DNA from: Mycolicibacterium baixiangningiae
Lineage (GTDB): Bacteria > Actinomycetota > Actinomycetes > Mycobacteriales > Mycobacteriaceae
Reading direction: 5' to 3'
Length of the DNA stretch: 64,000 bases
Assembly (NCBI RefSeq): GCF_016313185.1
Contig: NZ_CP066218.1
Span: 248,001 to 312,000 of the forward strand
Part shown: positions 1 to 8,962 of the stretch, one piece after another
How the letters are laid out: each line of letters starts with the position of its first letter
How positions within the stretch are numbered: position 1 is the first letter of the stretch
Program-made: the position numbers and the translations under genes
Notes under the pieces: generated by a model
Databases searched by the model: none
Told to the model about the DNA's origin: nothing
What the model saw: the letters and a program-made list of their open reading frames with translations, nothing else

Positions 1-1446
1 GCCGTCGACCCCGCGCTGAGTTCGCCGGGCGTGCGCAGCAGCGATTCCGTGCTGGTCACCGGTCCGTGGCTGGCCGGGGTCAGCAGCGTGGTGGCGGTGC
101 TGCGTGCCCGGCTGCCGGAGGTGTCGTTCGTCGAGGCCGACGAACTGGCCGTCGGCGCCGCACCCGTCGCCGTGGTGTTCGCGGTCTCGGCGGTCTCCCC
201 GCTGACCGAATCCGACTGTGAACTCCTCGATCTGGCGGCAGACCACACCGACTGTGTCGTCGGTGTCGTGACGAAGATCGACGCGCACCACGACTGGCGT
301 GAGGTGCTGGCCACGGACCGCGATCTGCTCGGCGCGCACCGTCAGCGATACGCGCGGTTGCCATGGGTCGGTGTGGCGGCCGCTCCGGAGGTCGGTGATC
401 CGGTGGTCGACGAGCTGGTCGACGTGTTGGGTGGCACGCTCTTCGACCCCGATGTACTGCGACGAAACCGGTTGCGGGCGTGGGAAAGTCAGCTGGAGAA
501 GGTGATCGCGCGCTACCGCGCCGACGGTGAGGGCGCCGACCGGCAGGCACGGGTGTCGGCACTGCGGGCCCAACGCGAGGACATCCGGCGTAGCAGGCGG
601 ATGGATAAGTCGCAGCGCGCCATCGCGCTGCGCAGCCAGATCCAGCAGGCGCGCGTGCAATTGACGTATTTCGCGCGCAACCGGTGTGCGTCGGTGCGCA
701 GCGAACTGCAGGAGGACATCGGCGGGTTGGGCCGGCGCGGGTTCGCGGCGTTCGAAGACGGGGTGCGCCGACGCGCCGCCGAGGTGATGGCCGAGGTCGA
801 CGAAGGCGTCACCACTCACCTCACCGCCGTCGCGGCCGATCTGCACGTGGATCCCGTGCCGTCGCCTCCGCAGCCGACGCCGGTGCCCGACCTGCCGGGG
901 CCGCCGCTGCGGTCACGCCGCCTGGAGACCCGGCTGATGATGGTGCTCGGCGCCGGCTTCGGGCTCGGTGTGGCGCTCGCGGTGAGCCGGCTGTTCACCG
1001 GTGTCGACCCGGGGCTGACTGTCGCCGGGGTGCTCGCCGGCGCGGCGGCGGGGCTGGCGGTGGCGGTGTGGGTGGTCGGTATCCGGGGCCTGCTGCACGA
1101 CCGCGGCGTGCTGGACCGCTGGGTGGTGGAGGCGACCGCGACGTTGCGGTCGGCCGCCGAGGAGGCCGTCGCCACCCGCGTCCTGGCCGCCGAGGCGGCG
1201 CTGACCGGTTCGTTGGCCGCCGAGGAGTCGGCCGAGGCGGACGCCGCGGCCGGCCGGATCGCCGAGATCGACGACGAACTACGGGAACACGCAGCCGCCA
1301 CGGCCCGCGCCGCCGCACAGCGCGACCGCAGGATCCCCGCCTTGGTGCGCGCGCTGGAGGCGGTGCGCCACGCCCTGTACGACAATTCGCCGGGTGAATT
1401 CACCGACCCGAGCGAACCGAATTCCGGGAAAACTGTCGGTTACTGA
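1..1446 (+). CDS. Rv0210-like protein with degenerate GTPase-like N-terminus, 5' end possibly outside window
   Basis: The frame is open from base 1, so the true start may lie left of the window; a GTG at 31 is the first start codon seen. The N-terminal part (about residues 5-135 from that GTG) looks like a worn dynamin-type GTPase fold: GPWLAGVSS sits where a P-loop would be but lacks GKS/T, and VVTKID resembles a G4 motif. A long charged, Arg-rich coiled-coil-like stretch follows. Two hydrophobic segments near residues 305-355 are probably membrane hairpins, and an Ala/Glu-rich helical tail ends the protein. Its position directly before pckA on the same strand matches Rv0210 of M. tuberculosis. 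Function is unknown; nucleotide binding is doubtful given the lost P-loop. Confidence 0.7.
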   Translation, partial: AVDPALSSPGVRSSDSVLVTGPWLAGVSSVVAVLRARLPEVSFVEADELAVGAAPVAVVFAVSAVSPLTESDCELLDLAADHTDCVVGVVTKIDAHHDWREVLATDRDLLGAHRQRYARLPWVGVAAAPEVGDPVVDELVDVLGGTLFDPDVLRRNRLRAWESQLEKVIARYRADGEGADRQARVSALRAQREDIRRSRRMDKSQRAIALRSQIQQARVQLTYFARNRCASVRSELQEDIGGLGRRGFAAFEDGVRRRAAEVMAEVDEGVTTHLTAVAADLHVDPVPSPPQPTPVPDLPGPPLRSRRLETRLMMVLGAGFGLGVALAVSRLFTGVDPGLTVAGVLAGAAAGLAVAVWVVGIRGLLHDRGVLDRWVVEATATLRSAAEEAVATRVLAAEAALTGSLAAEESAEADAAAGRIAEIDDELREHAAATARAAAQRDRRIPALVRALEAVRHALYDNSPGEFTDPSEPNSGKTVGY

Positions 1447-1643
1447 TCAGTACGAGCGTTATTTGCTTTTCTGAATCGTTCCTGTGAGTCATCGGACATA
1501 GATCCGAATTCCTTCGGGTATGTCACCCACGTTAACCTCGAACAAGGGACGACCGTGATCGCCGTTGATCTCGTTCATCGGCGTCATCGTGGGCCTGCGT
1601 CCTGGCGGGAACCGAGTGCAGGAAGATGCAGGAGAATCACAGT

Positions 1644-3473
1644 ATGACTTCAGCCACCATTCCGGGTCTGGACACCGCTCCGACGAAACACGAGGGACTG
1701 CTGGCGTGGGTTCGGGAGGTCGCCGCGCTGACCGAACCCGATCGCGTGGTGTTCGCCGACGGTTCTCAGGAGGAGTACGACCGCCTGGCCGCCCAACTGG
1801 TCGAGGCCGGCACCTTCCAGAAGCTCAACGACCAGAAGCAACCGAATTCCTACCTGGCGCTGTCCGACCCGTCGGACGTCGCGCGTGTCGAATCGCGCAC
1901 CTACATCTGTTCGCAGCGGGAGATCGACGCGGGTCCGACCAACAACTGGATGGACCCGGCCGAGATGCGCGGCATCATGACCGACCTGTACCGCGGGTGC
2001 ATGCGCGGCCGCACGATGTGGGTCGTGCCGTTCTGCATGGGCCCGCTGGACGCCGAGGACCCCAAGCTGGGCGTCGAGCTCACCGACTCCGAGTACGTCG
2101 TCGTCTCCATGCGCACGATGACCCGCATGGGCCAGGCCGCGCTGGACAAGATGGGTGACGACGGCTTCTTCGTGAAGGCGCTGCACTCGCTCGGCGCACC
2201 GCTCGAGCCGGGGCAGCAGGACGTGCCGTGGCCGTGCAACGACACGAAGTACATCACCCATTTCCCGGAGACCCGCGAGATCTGGAGCTTCGGGTCCGGC
2301 TACGGCGGTAACGCGCTGCTGGGCAAGAAGTGCTACTCGCTGCGGATCGCCTCGGCGATGGCGCACGACGAGGGCTGGCTCGCCGAGCACATGCTGATCC
2401 TCAAGCTGATCTCGCCGGAGAACAAGGCCTACTTCATCGCCGCGGCATTCCCCTCGGCGTGCGGTAAGACCAACCTCGCGATGCTGCAGCCCACCATTCC
2501 GGGCTGGCGCGCCGAGACCGTCGGGGACGACATCGCGTGGATGCGGTTCGGCAAGGACGGCCGGCTCTACGCCGTCAACCCCGAGTTCGGTTTCTTCGGT
2601 GTCGCGCCCGGCACCAACTGGGATTCGAACCCGAACGCGATGAAGACCATCGCCGCGGGCAACACCGTCTTCACCAACGTCGCCAAGACCGACGACGGTG
2701 ACGTGTGGTGGGAGGGGCTGGAAGGGGAACCCGACCACCTGATCGACTGGAAGGGTAACGACTGGATCCTGCGGGAAACGGAAACCAAGGCCGCGCATCC
2801 GAATTCGCGGTACTGCACACCGATCTCGCAGTGTCCGACGCTGGCGCCGGAGTGGGACGATCCTCAGGGTGTGCCGATCTCGGCGATCCTGTTCGGCGGT
2901 CGCCGCAAGACGACCGTTCCGCTGATCACCCAGGCCCGCGACTGGCAGCACGGCGTGTTCATCGGGGCCACGTTGGGCTCCGAGACCACCGCTGCCGCCG
3001 AGGGCAAGGTCGGCACGGTGCGACGCGATCCGATGGCGATGCTGCCGTTCCTCGGCTACAACGTCGGTGACTACTTCCAGCACTGGATCGACATCGGCAA
3101 GAACGCCGACGAGTCGAAGATGCCCGCGGTGTTCTTCGTGAACTGGTTCCGCCGCGGTGACGACGGACGCTTCCTGTGGCCGGGCTTCGGTGAGAACAGC
3201 CGCGTGCTCAAGTGGGCGATCGAGCGCATCGAGCACAAGGCCGACGGCCGCACCACCCCGATCGGGATCGTGCCGACCGCGCAGGATCTCGACCTCGACG
3301 GCCTCGACGTCGAGCCGGCGGATGTGGATGCCGCGCTGGCCGTCCGTCCCGACGAATGGCGTAAGGAACTGCCGCTCATCGAGGAGTGGTTCGAGTTCGT
3401 CGGCGAGAAGCTGCCCACCGGCATCAAAGACGAGTTCGACGCCCTCAAGCACCGGCTGGCCGAGGAGGCCTAG
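1644..3473 (+). CDS. pckA: Phosphoenolpyruvate carboxykinase (GTP)
   Basis: Cytosolic enzyme converting oxaloacetate and GTP to phosphoenolpyruvate, GDP and CO2, the entry step of gluconeogenesis from lipids and TCA intermediates. The 609-residue protein has the family length and starts [13 protein letters not shown] like the mycobacterial enzyme. The GTP-class kinase-1 loop [12 protein letters not shown] lies near residues 268-279 and contains the reactive Cys. An ATG 18 bases upstream (1626) is in frame, but the Shine-Dalgarno AGGAGA at 1630-1635 is correctly spaced only for 1644. It follows the Rv0210-like gene as in M. tuberculosis, with a 197-base spacer in which no further gene is seen. 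A strong hairpin terminator follows. nadR and Rv0213c, which follow pckA in M. tuberculosis, are absent. Confidence 0.97.
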   Translation: MTSATIPGLDTAPTKHEGLLAWVREVAALTEPDRVVFADGSQEEYDRLAAQLVEAGTFQKLNDQKQPNSYLALSDPSDVARVESRTYICSQREIDAGPTNNWMDPAEMRGIMTDLYRGCMRGRTMWVVPFCMGPLDAEDPKLGVELTDSEYVVVSMRTMTRMGQAALDKMGDDGFFVKALHSLGAPLEPGQQDVPWPCNDTKYITHFPETREIWSFGSGYGGNALLGKKCYSLRIASAMAHDEGWLAEHMLILKLISPENKAYFIAAAFPSACGKTNLAMLQPTIPGWRAETVGDDIAWMRFGKDGRLYAVNPEFGFFGVAPGTNWDSNPNAMKTIAAGNTVFTNVAKTDDGDVWWEGLEGEPDHLIDWKGNDWILRETETKAAHPNSRYCTPISQCPTLAPEWDDPQGVPISAILFGGRRKTTVPLITQARDWQHGVFIGATLGSETTAAAEGKVGTVRRDPMAMLPFLGYNVGDYFQHWIDIGKNADESKMPAVFFVNWFRRGDDGRFLWPGFGENSRVLKWAIERIEHKADGRTTPIGIVPTAQDLDLDGLDVEPADVDAALAVRPDEWRKELPLIEEWFEFVGEKLPTGIKDEFDALKHRLAEEA

Positions 3474-3480
3474 CCGCGAG

Positions 3481-3534
3481 TAGACGCAAAAACCCCCGCA
3501 CGCCCGGCCGGCGTGTCGGGGGTTTTTGCGTCTA
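3481..3534. terminator. Perfect 18-bp hairpin terminator after pckA
   Basis: The arms 3481-3498 and 3517-3534 are exact inverted complements and contain an A5/T5 tract beside a C5/G5 core, so the structure could terminate in either direction. It begins 7 bases after the pckA stop and isolates pckA from fadD4. Confidence 0.85.
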
Positions 3535-3578
3535 CGCGGCGCGTCGGCAGCCCTGTATTCCCCGCCACAGATGTGCTC

Positions 3579-3609
3579 TTGACACGTGTCAACTCACCCC
3601 TAGTACAGT
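3579..3609 (+). promoter_or_regulatory. fadD4 promoter with palindromic operator
   Basis: TTGACA at 3579-3584 lies inside a perfect 14-bp palindrome, TTGACACGTGTCAA (3579-3592), the size and symmetry of TetR-family operators. TACAGT at 3604-3609 fits a mycobacterial -10 (TANNNT); it ends six bases before the ATG at 3616, predicting a leaderless transcript. A repressor bound to the palindrome would cover the -35. The regulator is not identifiable from this window. Confidence 0.6.
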
Positions 3610-3615
3610 CAGCGC

Positions 3616-5130
3616 ATGCAGATCCGTGAGCATGTCAGCGCCGACAAGCCGGCAGTCATCCTCCACCCGTCGGGCACCGTCCTGACCTTCGGCGAACTGG
3701 AGGCGCGGGCCAACCGGCTCGCTCACTTCCTACGCGAACACGGTCTGCGGGAAGGCGATGTCGTCGCCATCCTCATGGAGAACAACGAGCACATGCACGC
3801 CGTGATGTGGGCGGCGCGCCGCGCGGGGCTCTACTACGTGCCCATCAACACCCACCTGACCGCGGCCGAGGCCGCCTACATCATCGACAACAGCGGCGCG
3901 TCGGCCGTGATCGGCTCGGCGGCCCTGCGCGCGACGTGCGAGGGTCTCGGTGAGCACCTTCCCAACGGTCTGCCGCGGGTGCTGTTGATCGCCGACGGCC
4001 GGTTGGACGGCTGGCTGAGCTACCCGGAATGCGTTGCAGATCAACCGGATACGCCGATCGAGGACGAGGTCGAGGGTGATCTGCTGCAGTACTCGTCTGG
4101 CACCACCGGCAGGCCCAAGGGCATCAAACGCGCACTGCCGCACCTGCCCCCGTCCGAAGTCCCCGGCATGATGTCGCTGCTCATCAGTGTGTGGATGCAA
4201 CCCGACTCGGTGTACCTGAGCCCCGCGCCGCTCTACCACACGGCTCCTTCGGTGTGGTCGATGAACGTCCAGGCCGCCGGACACACCGTCGTGGTGATGG
4301 AGAAATTCGAACCCGAGAGCGCACTGCAGGCGATCCAGCGCTACGGCGTCACCCACGGTCAGTTCGTTCCGGCCATGTTCATCCGGATACTCAAATTGCC
4401 TGAGCAGGTGCGCAATTCATACGACGTGTCGAGCCTGCGCCGCGTCATCCACGCCGCCGCGCCGTGTCCGGTCGAGATCAAGAAGCAGATGATCGACTGG
4501 TGGGGGCCGATCATCGACGAGTACTACGCCTCATCCGAGGCCCACGGATCGACGATCATCAGCGCCGAGGAGTGGTTGACCCATCCCGGTTCGGTGGGCA
4601 AGCCGATGACCGGTGTCCTGCACATCCTCGACGAGGACGGCAACGAACTGCCGCCGAATCACGCCGGGGAGATCTACTTCGAGGGCGGCAACGCCTTCGA
4701 GTATCTCAACGACCCCGACAAGACCGCCGCATCTCGGCACGACAAGGGTTGGGCCACAGTCGGTGACATCGGCTACGTCGACGAGGACGGTTACCTGTAC
4801 CTCACCGACCGCCGCCACCACATGATCATCTCCGGCGGGGTCAACATCTACCCGCAGGAAGCCGAGAACCTCTTGGTCACCCACCCGAAAGTGATGGACG
4901 CCGCCGTATTCGGCGTCCCCGACGACGACATGGGCCAGCGCGTCGAGGCTGCGGTGCAGACCGTGGACCCGACCGACGCCACCGACGCTTTCGCCGAGGA
5001 ACTGCTCGGTTGGCTACGGGACCAGTTGGCGCACTATAAATGCCCGAAGTCGATCTCTTTCGAGACGCAGTTGCCCCGCACCGATACCGGCAAGCTCTAC
5101 AAACAGGAGCTGGTACAGAAGTACTCGTGA
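3616..5130 (+). CDS. fadD4: Acyl-CoA synthetase FadD4
   Basis: ATP-dependent acyl/aryl-CoA ligase of the ANL superfamily: a carboxylic acid is adenylated and transferred to CoA. The P-loop signature YSSGTTGRPKGIKR is near residues 159-172. The A8 hinge region YLTDRRHHMIISGG and a C-terminal PRTDTGKLYKQ with the adenylation lysine are intact. At 504 residues it is slightly shorter than the M. tuberculosis protein. The start coincides with the predicted transcription start of a promoter bearing a TetR-type palindrome. The next gene, a crotonase, overlaps by four bases, so the two probably act in sequence on one substrate, activation then hydration or hydrolysis of the CoA ester. The substrate is unknown; the name follows position and family. 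Confidence 0.85.
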   Translation: MQIREHVSADKPAVILHPSGTVLTFGELEARANRLAHFLREHGLREGDVVAILMENNEHMHAVMWAARRAGLYYVPINTHLTAAEAAYIIDNSGASAVIGSAALRATCEGLGEHLPNGLPRVLLIADGRLDGWLSYPECVADQPDTPIEDEVEGDLLQYSSGTTGRPKGIKRALPHLPPSEVPGMMSLLISVWMQPDSVYLSPAPLYHTAPSVWSMNVQAAGHTVVVMEKFEPESALQAIQRYGVTHGQFVPAMFIRILKLPEQVRNSYDVSSLRRVIHAAAPCPVEIKKQMIDWWGPIIDEYYASSEAHGSTIISAEEWLTHPGSVGKPMTGVLHILDEDGNELPPNHAGEIYFEGGNAFEYLNDPDKTAASRHDKGWATVGDIGYVDEDGYLYLTDRRHHMIISGGVNIYPQEAENLLVTHPKVMDAAVFGVPDDDMGQRVEAAVQTVDPTDATDAFAEELLGWLRDQLAHYKCPKSISFETQLPRTDTGKLYKQELVQKYS

Positions 5131-6011
5131 CCGTCATCGAGTTGCCTGCGGGCATCGTCGTCGGAGTCGAGACACCGGTCGACGATGCGGCGTTCACGCT
5201 GACCGAAAGTGCCTGCGGCGACCGCAGGACGGTCACGGTCGCATCCGTATCCCAGACGCTCGACGAACTGACCGAGCGGTGCGGGCGCTGGCCGCAGACC
5301 GCGGCCGTATGCGACGACGTCCTGCGCTCGGTGGATCCCACCGGCCCCACCCGGGCCGGTGTCGTCGCCGAATCGCTGGCGTACTCCACACTGCAGGCCG
5401 GAACGGAGTTCGCGCGGTGGCTCGCCGAACGCGGGCCCGCCACCGCGCCCCTGCTGCCCGACCCGGTGCGCGCCTCCCGCGTCGACGGCAGGCTCTCGGT
5501 GGAGTTCAACCGGCCCCAACGCCACAACGCGTTCTCCACCGACGCGCGCGCCGCCCTGCTCGAGGCGCTCGAGGTCGCCCGCCTCGACCCGTCGGTCGAG
5601 GAGGTGGTGCTCTCCGGTGCGGGGCGATCCTTCTGCAGCGGAGGCGATCTCGATGAGTTCGGCAGCTTCGCCGACCCCGCCAGCGCCCATCTCGCCCGCA
5701 CCCGGCACAGCCCGGCCCTCGTGCTCGACGAGCTGACGGCCCGCCTCGGTCGGCGCTGCCGCGCACGGGTGCACGGTCAGGTGCTGGGCAGCGGGCTGGA
5801 GATGGCGGCCTACTGCGGGTGGGTGGTCAGCGCGCCCGACGCGGTGTTCGGACTACCCGAACTGAGCCTCGGGCTGATCCCCGGTGCGGGCGGCACCGTG
5901 AGTGTGACCCGGCGGATCGGCCGGTGGCGCACCATGTTCCTGGTGCTGTCCGGGCGCGCGATCGACCCGTCGACCGCGCTGGCCTGGGGACTCGTCGACG
6001 CCGTCGAGTGA
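5127..6011 (+). CDS. Enoyl-CoA hydratase/isomerase-family protein (crotonase fold)
   Basis: The start is a GTG whose last two bases overlap the TGA of fadD4 (GTGA), implying translational coupling; an in-frame ATG at 5040 would lie deep inside fadD4 and is rejected. The 294-residue protein has an N-terminal part of about 110 residues with no recognised domain and then a crotonase domain. SFCSGGDLDEF is the oxyanion-hole loop; GSGLEMAAYCG and GLPELSLGLIPGAGGT carry the two glutamates in the positions of rat crotonase Glu144 and Glu164, so hydratase chemistry is plausible. The C-terminal trimerisation helices look short, since the protein ends soon after GLVDAVE. It probably acts on the CoA thioester made by the upstream ligase. 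The substrate is unknown. Confidence 0.8.
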   Translation: MTVIELPAGIVVGVETPVDDAAFTLTESACGDRRTVTVASVSQTLDELTERCGRWPQTAAVCDDVLRSVDPTGPTRAGVVAESLAYSTLQAGTEFARWLAERGPATAPLLPDPVRASRVDGRLSVEFNRPQRHNAFSTDARAALLEALEVARLDPSVEEVVLSGAGRSFCSGGDLDEFGSFADPASAHLARTRHSPALVLDELTARLGRRCRARVHGQVLGSGLEMAAYCGWVVSAPDAVFGLPELSLGLIPGAGGTVSVTRRIGRWRTMFLVLSGRAIDPSTALAWGLVDAVE

Positions 6012-6040
6012 CGGCGCCGTCGAGCTGATCCGGACAAGGG

Positions 6041-6076
6041 ACGAGGGGCGCCCGGGGGGGATTGGGCGCCCCTCGT
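6041..6076. terminator. Bidirectional 13-bp hairpin between convergent genes
   Basis: Arms 6041-6053 and 6064-6076 are exact complements with the GGGGCGCCC core, followed by TCGTT. It lies between the crotonase gene and the leftward small secreted-protein gene. The second paralogue of that small gene (28197) has a hairpin with the same core. Confidence 0.75.
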
Positions 6077-6090
6077 CGTTCATGGGGAGG

Positions 6091-6339
6091 TCAGCGGACG
6101 GTGACGTACACCCGGCGGTCGCCGTTGTCGTAACGCACCGAGACGACGTCGGCGTGATCGAGTGCGCCGACGGCGCCCTGCTGGTTCACCGCGACGCGGT
6201 AACCGCGGCCCTCCAGTTGGCTGACGGTGTCCTGCGCATTGCCCGGACCACTCGGGGCCGCCTGCGCGGGCGCAGCGAAGCCGAGGAAGCCTGCGGCGAG
6301 TCCGCCTGCGGCGAGGGTGGCGAATCCGAACGTGTTCAT
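6091..6339 (-). CDS. Small secreted protein, paralogue 1
   Basis: An 82-residue protein beginning MNTFGFATLAAGG, with a hydrophobic signal sequence ending at PAQAAPSGPGNAQ; cleavage after AQA would give a mature protein of about 55 residues. Upstream in-frame codons exist, but AGGTAGGGA immediately before the ATG at 6339 decides the start. The mature part contains VSQLEGRGYRVAVNQQG and ends VVSVRYDNGDRRVYVTVR, a pattern suggesting a small beta-rich fold. It has no Cys. A same-length paralogue lies at 28197-28445, and both genes are followed by nearly identical terminator hairpins. I recognise this as a mycobacterial small exported family but know no function for it. Confidence 0.8.
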   Translation of the reverse strand: MNTFGFATLAAGGLAAGFLGFAAPAQAAPSGPGNAQDTVSQLEGRGYRVAVNQQGAVGALDHADVVSVRYDNGDRRVYVTVR

Positions 6340-6507
6340 GTCCCTACCTGATTCCTGTGCTGATGTTCGAGCCGTGGCCTTCAGTCGCGGTCCGGAAACC
6401 TCCTGGCGGCCGGTCCGTGGTGCCTGGCTGGTCTGTTTGTTCAAACGGTGTCGACCGACGGGTTGATTTCCGATGGCAGTAATTTATCGGTGGGTGGCAG
6501 TCTCGCC

Positions 6508-7239
6508 TCATCGCTGGCGCGCGGGCCGCACGATCACCTCGTTGACGTCCACCCCCTCGGGCTCTCCGATCGCGTACGCGATGGCGCGGGCGATCGCCTC
6601 CGGCGGGATCGCGGCGGCGCGGTACTCCCGCATCGCCGCCGCGGCGTGGTTGTCGGTGATGGACCCGGCGAGCTCCGACTCGACCACCCCGGGGGACACC
6701 GTGGTGACCCTGATCGACGGGTCGACCTCCTGGCGCAGGCCCTCGGTGATCGCCCACGCGGCGTACTTGGTGGCGCAGTAGACCGCACCGGTCGGCACCA
6801 CCTCGTGGGCACCGATCGACGCCACGGTGACGAAGTGTCCTCCGCCGAGGCGCTGGAAGTGCGGCAGCGCCGCGGCGATGCCGTGGAGCAGGCCCCGGAC
6901 GTTGACGTCGATCATCGCGTCCCACTGGTCGACGAGCAGTGCGTCCAGGCGCGACAGCGGCATGATCCCGGCGTTGTTGACGATGACGTCGATCCGCCCG
7001 TGCTGGGCCACCGCGGCGTCGACGAAGGCGGCCACATCGGCGCGGTCGGTGACGTCGAGCCGGCGTACGGATACGCTGCCCTCGGTGAGATCGGCAGTGC
7101 TGTCGGCGAGTTCGCGCAGGCGGTCCTCGCGGCGGGCTCCAGCGACGACGTGGTGACCTTCCCGGGCGAGGTGGGCGGCGACGGCGGCGCCGATACCGCT
7201 GCTGGCGCCGGTGACGAGGATGATCTTCGATTCGGTCAT
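6508..7239 (-). CDS. Short-chain dehydrogenase/reductase
   Basis: Classical SDR of 243 residues using NAD(P)(H) to interconvert an alcohol and a carbonyl. The TGASSGIG cofactor motif is near residue 10, NNAG near 90, and the catalytic YCATK follows a Ser-containing strand (TVASIG). GARRED after the second beta strand suggests NADP preference. Of several in-frame starts, the ATG at 7239 has GGAAG seven bases upstream. It is divergent from an XRE/MmyB-type regulator with an inverted repeat between them. That arrangement is common for this regulator class and suggests the regulator controls this gene. The substrate cannot be inferred. Confidence 0.85.
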   Translation of the reverse strand: MTESKIILVTGASSGIGAAVAAHLAREGHHVVAGARREDRLRELADSTADLTEGSVSVRRLDVTDRADVAAFVDAAVAQHGRIDVIVNNAGIMPLSRLDALLVDQWDAMIDVNVRGLLHGIAAALPHFQRLGGGHFVTVASIGAHEVVPTGAVYCATKYAAWAITEGLRQEVDPSIRVTTVSPGVVESELAGSITDNHAAAAMREYRAAAIPPEAIARAIAYAIGEPEGVDVNEVIVRPARQR

Positions 7240-7287
7240 GGCTTCCAGCATCGACAGGCGCCCGAGCCGCCACCAGGACGCACTCAT

Positions 7288-7308
7288 CCTGGGTGCGCCA
7301 CACCCAGG
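7288..7308. promoter_or_regulatory. Inverted repeat between SDR and XRE-family regulator
   Basis: CCTGGGTG (7288-7295) and CACCCAGG (7301-7308) are perfect arms around a 5-base spacer. The repeat lies 20 bases before TATCGT (7329-7334), the likely -10 of the rightward regulator gene, and within the leader or promoter of the leftward SDR. It is a good candidate operator for the regulator itself. Confidence 0.5.
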
Positions 7309-7340
7309 CAGCGCCCCCGCCGGGGACCTATCGTGGGGGC

Positions 7341-8162
7341 ATGTCCGAACTCGGTGAGTATCTGCGCAGCCGACGCGCGCAGGTGCGGCCCGAGGACGCC
7401 GGGTTGGTGTCGACGGGCATCAGGCGCGTCCCGGGCCTGCGTCGCGAAGAGGTGGCGTGGCTGGCCGGTTTGAGCGTCGATTACTACGTGCGGCTGGAGC
7501 AGGGCAGGGAGCGGTCGCCGTCGACGTCGGTGCTCGACGCGCTCGCCGCGGCGCTGCGGCTGGACCACGACGGTCACCGGCACCTCTTCCGACTGGCGGG
7601 TCTGGCGCCGCGCCTGGAGAGCACGCGGACACCCGACCGGGTCGATCCGGCGCTGTCGCGGCTGATGGCCGTGTGGCCGGACAGCCCGGCCCTGGTGTAC
7701 AACCGCGCCTATGATGTGCTGGCCGCGAACCCGTTGGCGGAGGCCCTGTTCGGTGGTTTCGGTGCCGAGCAGAACCTGATGCTGCTGGTGTTCGGCGAGC
7801 CGCGCGCCCGCGAGTTCTACGTCGACTGGCAGGACATCGCGGAGAACTCCGTCGCCGGTTTCCGGCTGAACTACGTTGCCGCCCCGTCCGACCCGCGTGT
7901 CCAGGCGGTCCTCGCCGAACTGCTCAACGGCAGCGGCGAGTTCCGCACGCTGTGGGCACGCCACGAGGCGCGTGGAAAATCGCTGAAGAGCAAGGTGTTC
8001 CGGCATCCGTCGGTCGGGGTGCTCGAGCTGACGATGCAGACGTTCGACGTGCGATCCGCGCCAGGCCAGGAACTGGTGGTTTACGACGCCGAACCGGCCA
8101 GTCCGAGCGCCGACGCGCTGAAGCTGCTCGGCAGTATCGCGGCCACGGCCGCTACCCAGTGA
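7341..8162 (+). CDS. XRE-family regulator with MmyB-like ligand-binding domain
   Basis: A 273-residue cytosolic DNA-binding protein. The N-terminal helix-turn-helix (about residues 5-75) includes RRVPGLRREEVAWLAGLS followed by YYVRLEQGR, the standard opening of this family. The rest (about 90-265) matches the MmyB-like PAS-type domain with SPALVYNRAYDVLAANP. TATCGT ends six bases before the ATG, so the mRNA is probably leaderless; the in-frame ATG at 7293 lies upstream of the predicted +1 and is rejected. It is divergent from an SDR gene and is its likely regulator. The ligand is unknown; lipids are bound in some relatives. Confidence 0.88.
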   Translation: MSELGEYLRSRRAQVRPEDAGLVSTGIRRVPGLRREEVAWLAGLSVDYYVRLEQGRERSPSTSVLDALAAALRLDHDGHRHLFRLAGLAPRLESTRTPDRVDPALSRLMAVWPDSPALVYNRAYDVLAANPLAEALFGGFGAEQNLMLLVFGEPRAREFYVDWQDIAENSVAGFRLNYVAAPSDPRVQAVLAELLNGSGEFRTLWARHEARGKSLKSKVFRHPSVGVLELTMQTFDVRSAPGQELVVYDAEPASPSADALKLLGSIAATAATQ

Positions 8163-8209
8163 TTTCGGCGTGCGCAGTTGCGCTCAGCGCGACCAACCAC
8201 GCCGAAATC
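8161..8209. terminator. Hairpin between convergent regulator genes
   Basis: GATTTCGGCGTG (8161-8172) pairs perfectly with 8198-8209. The 25-base loop can form smaller stems of its own. It overlaps the stop of the XRE gene and precedes the stop of the leftward GntR gene, so it could serve both. Confidence 0.55.
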
Positions 8210-8218
8210 GCCTCCACC

Positions 8219-8956
8219 TCAGCCCGAGCGGCGCAACGTCACCCGGTAGGTGTACTGCTCGGGCAGGAAGTGGCTGACCGCCAACTCGACCGGCCGGCCG
8301 GCACTGTCCGAGTACACCCGGTCGACGCGAAGCATCGCATGCCCCCGCGCACAACCCACCGCGTCGGCGACCGCGTGGTCTGCCGGTGCGACGGTGATCG
8401 ACTGTGCCGCTTCGGCGATCGGGTCCGGCAGGTGCGGTTCGAGCAGTCCGATCACGGTGTGCGTGCTGACCGCACCGGTTCGTAACGCAGCCTCGCCGTC
8501 GATGGTGCGGGCGACGGAGGCGGGCAGGTGGACGGTCGTCGACACGAACGGAACCCCCTGCCCTGGCGGGCCGTGCAGCCGGCGGAACACCACCGTGTGC
8601 ACCACGTCGTCGTCGAGGCGCAACCGGCTCGCCGCCTCGACGTCGACCCGTCGCATCAACCCGCACACCACCTCCATCGTGGTGTCCTGCGAGAGGCTCA
8701 TCAGGTCCTCGATGGAGCCCAGCTGGCGCAGGTAGCGTCCGGACTCCCGCGCATAGGTGCCCCTCCCCGGAACCCGGTACACCACCCCTTCCGCGACGAG
8801 GTCCTGGAATGCCCGGCGAACCGTTTGTCGCGACAAGCCGTGCAGGGCAACGAGTTCGGATTCGGTGGGCAACCGGGTGCCGTCCCGGTAGCGGCCCGCG
8901 GCGATATCACCGCGCAACCGGTCACGCAGCAGCTGGTACGCCGGCTCGTGACGCAC
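8219..8956 (-). CDS. GntR-family regulator (HutC/UTRA type)
   Basis: A 245-residue transcription factor. The winged helix spans about residues 5-70, with LPTESELVALHGLSRQTVRR and VYRVPGRGTY. A UTRA effector-binding domain follows (about 90-240), with VRTIDGEAAL-type and LRVDRVYSD segments. The gene starts 6 bases after the fadE3 stop on the same strand, so fadE3 and this gene form an operon. A regulator encoded last in the operon suggests feedback control of the fadE3/Rv0216 divergent promoter, where a 15-bp sequence is repeated exactly. The inducer is unknown; an acyl compound would fit the neighbours. Confidence 0.85.
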   Translation of the reverse strand: MRHEPAYQLLRDRLRGDIAAGRYRDGTRLPTESELVALHGLSRQTVRRAFQDLVAEGVVYRVPGRGTYARESGRYLRQLGSIEDLMSLSQDTTMEVVCGLMRRVDVEAASRLRLDDDVVHTVVFRRLHGPPGQGVPFVSTTVHLPASVARTIDGEAALRTGAVSTHTVIGLLEPHLPDPIAEAAQSITVAPADHAVADAVGCARGHAMLRVDRVYSDSAGRPVELAVSHFLPEQYTYRVTLRRSG

Positions 8957-8962
8957 GGCCGC

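Noticed and set aside
1650..3452. 600-codon open frame antisense to pckA
   Set aside because: It is the mirror of a strongly conserved pckA frame. The protein is His/Arg/Val-rich with no domain, a usual artefact of high-GC codon bias.
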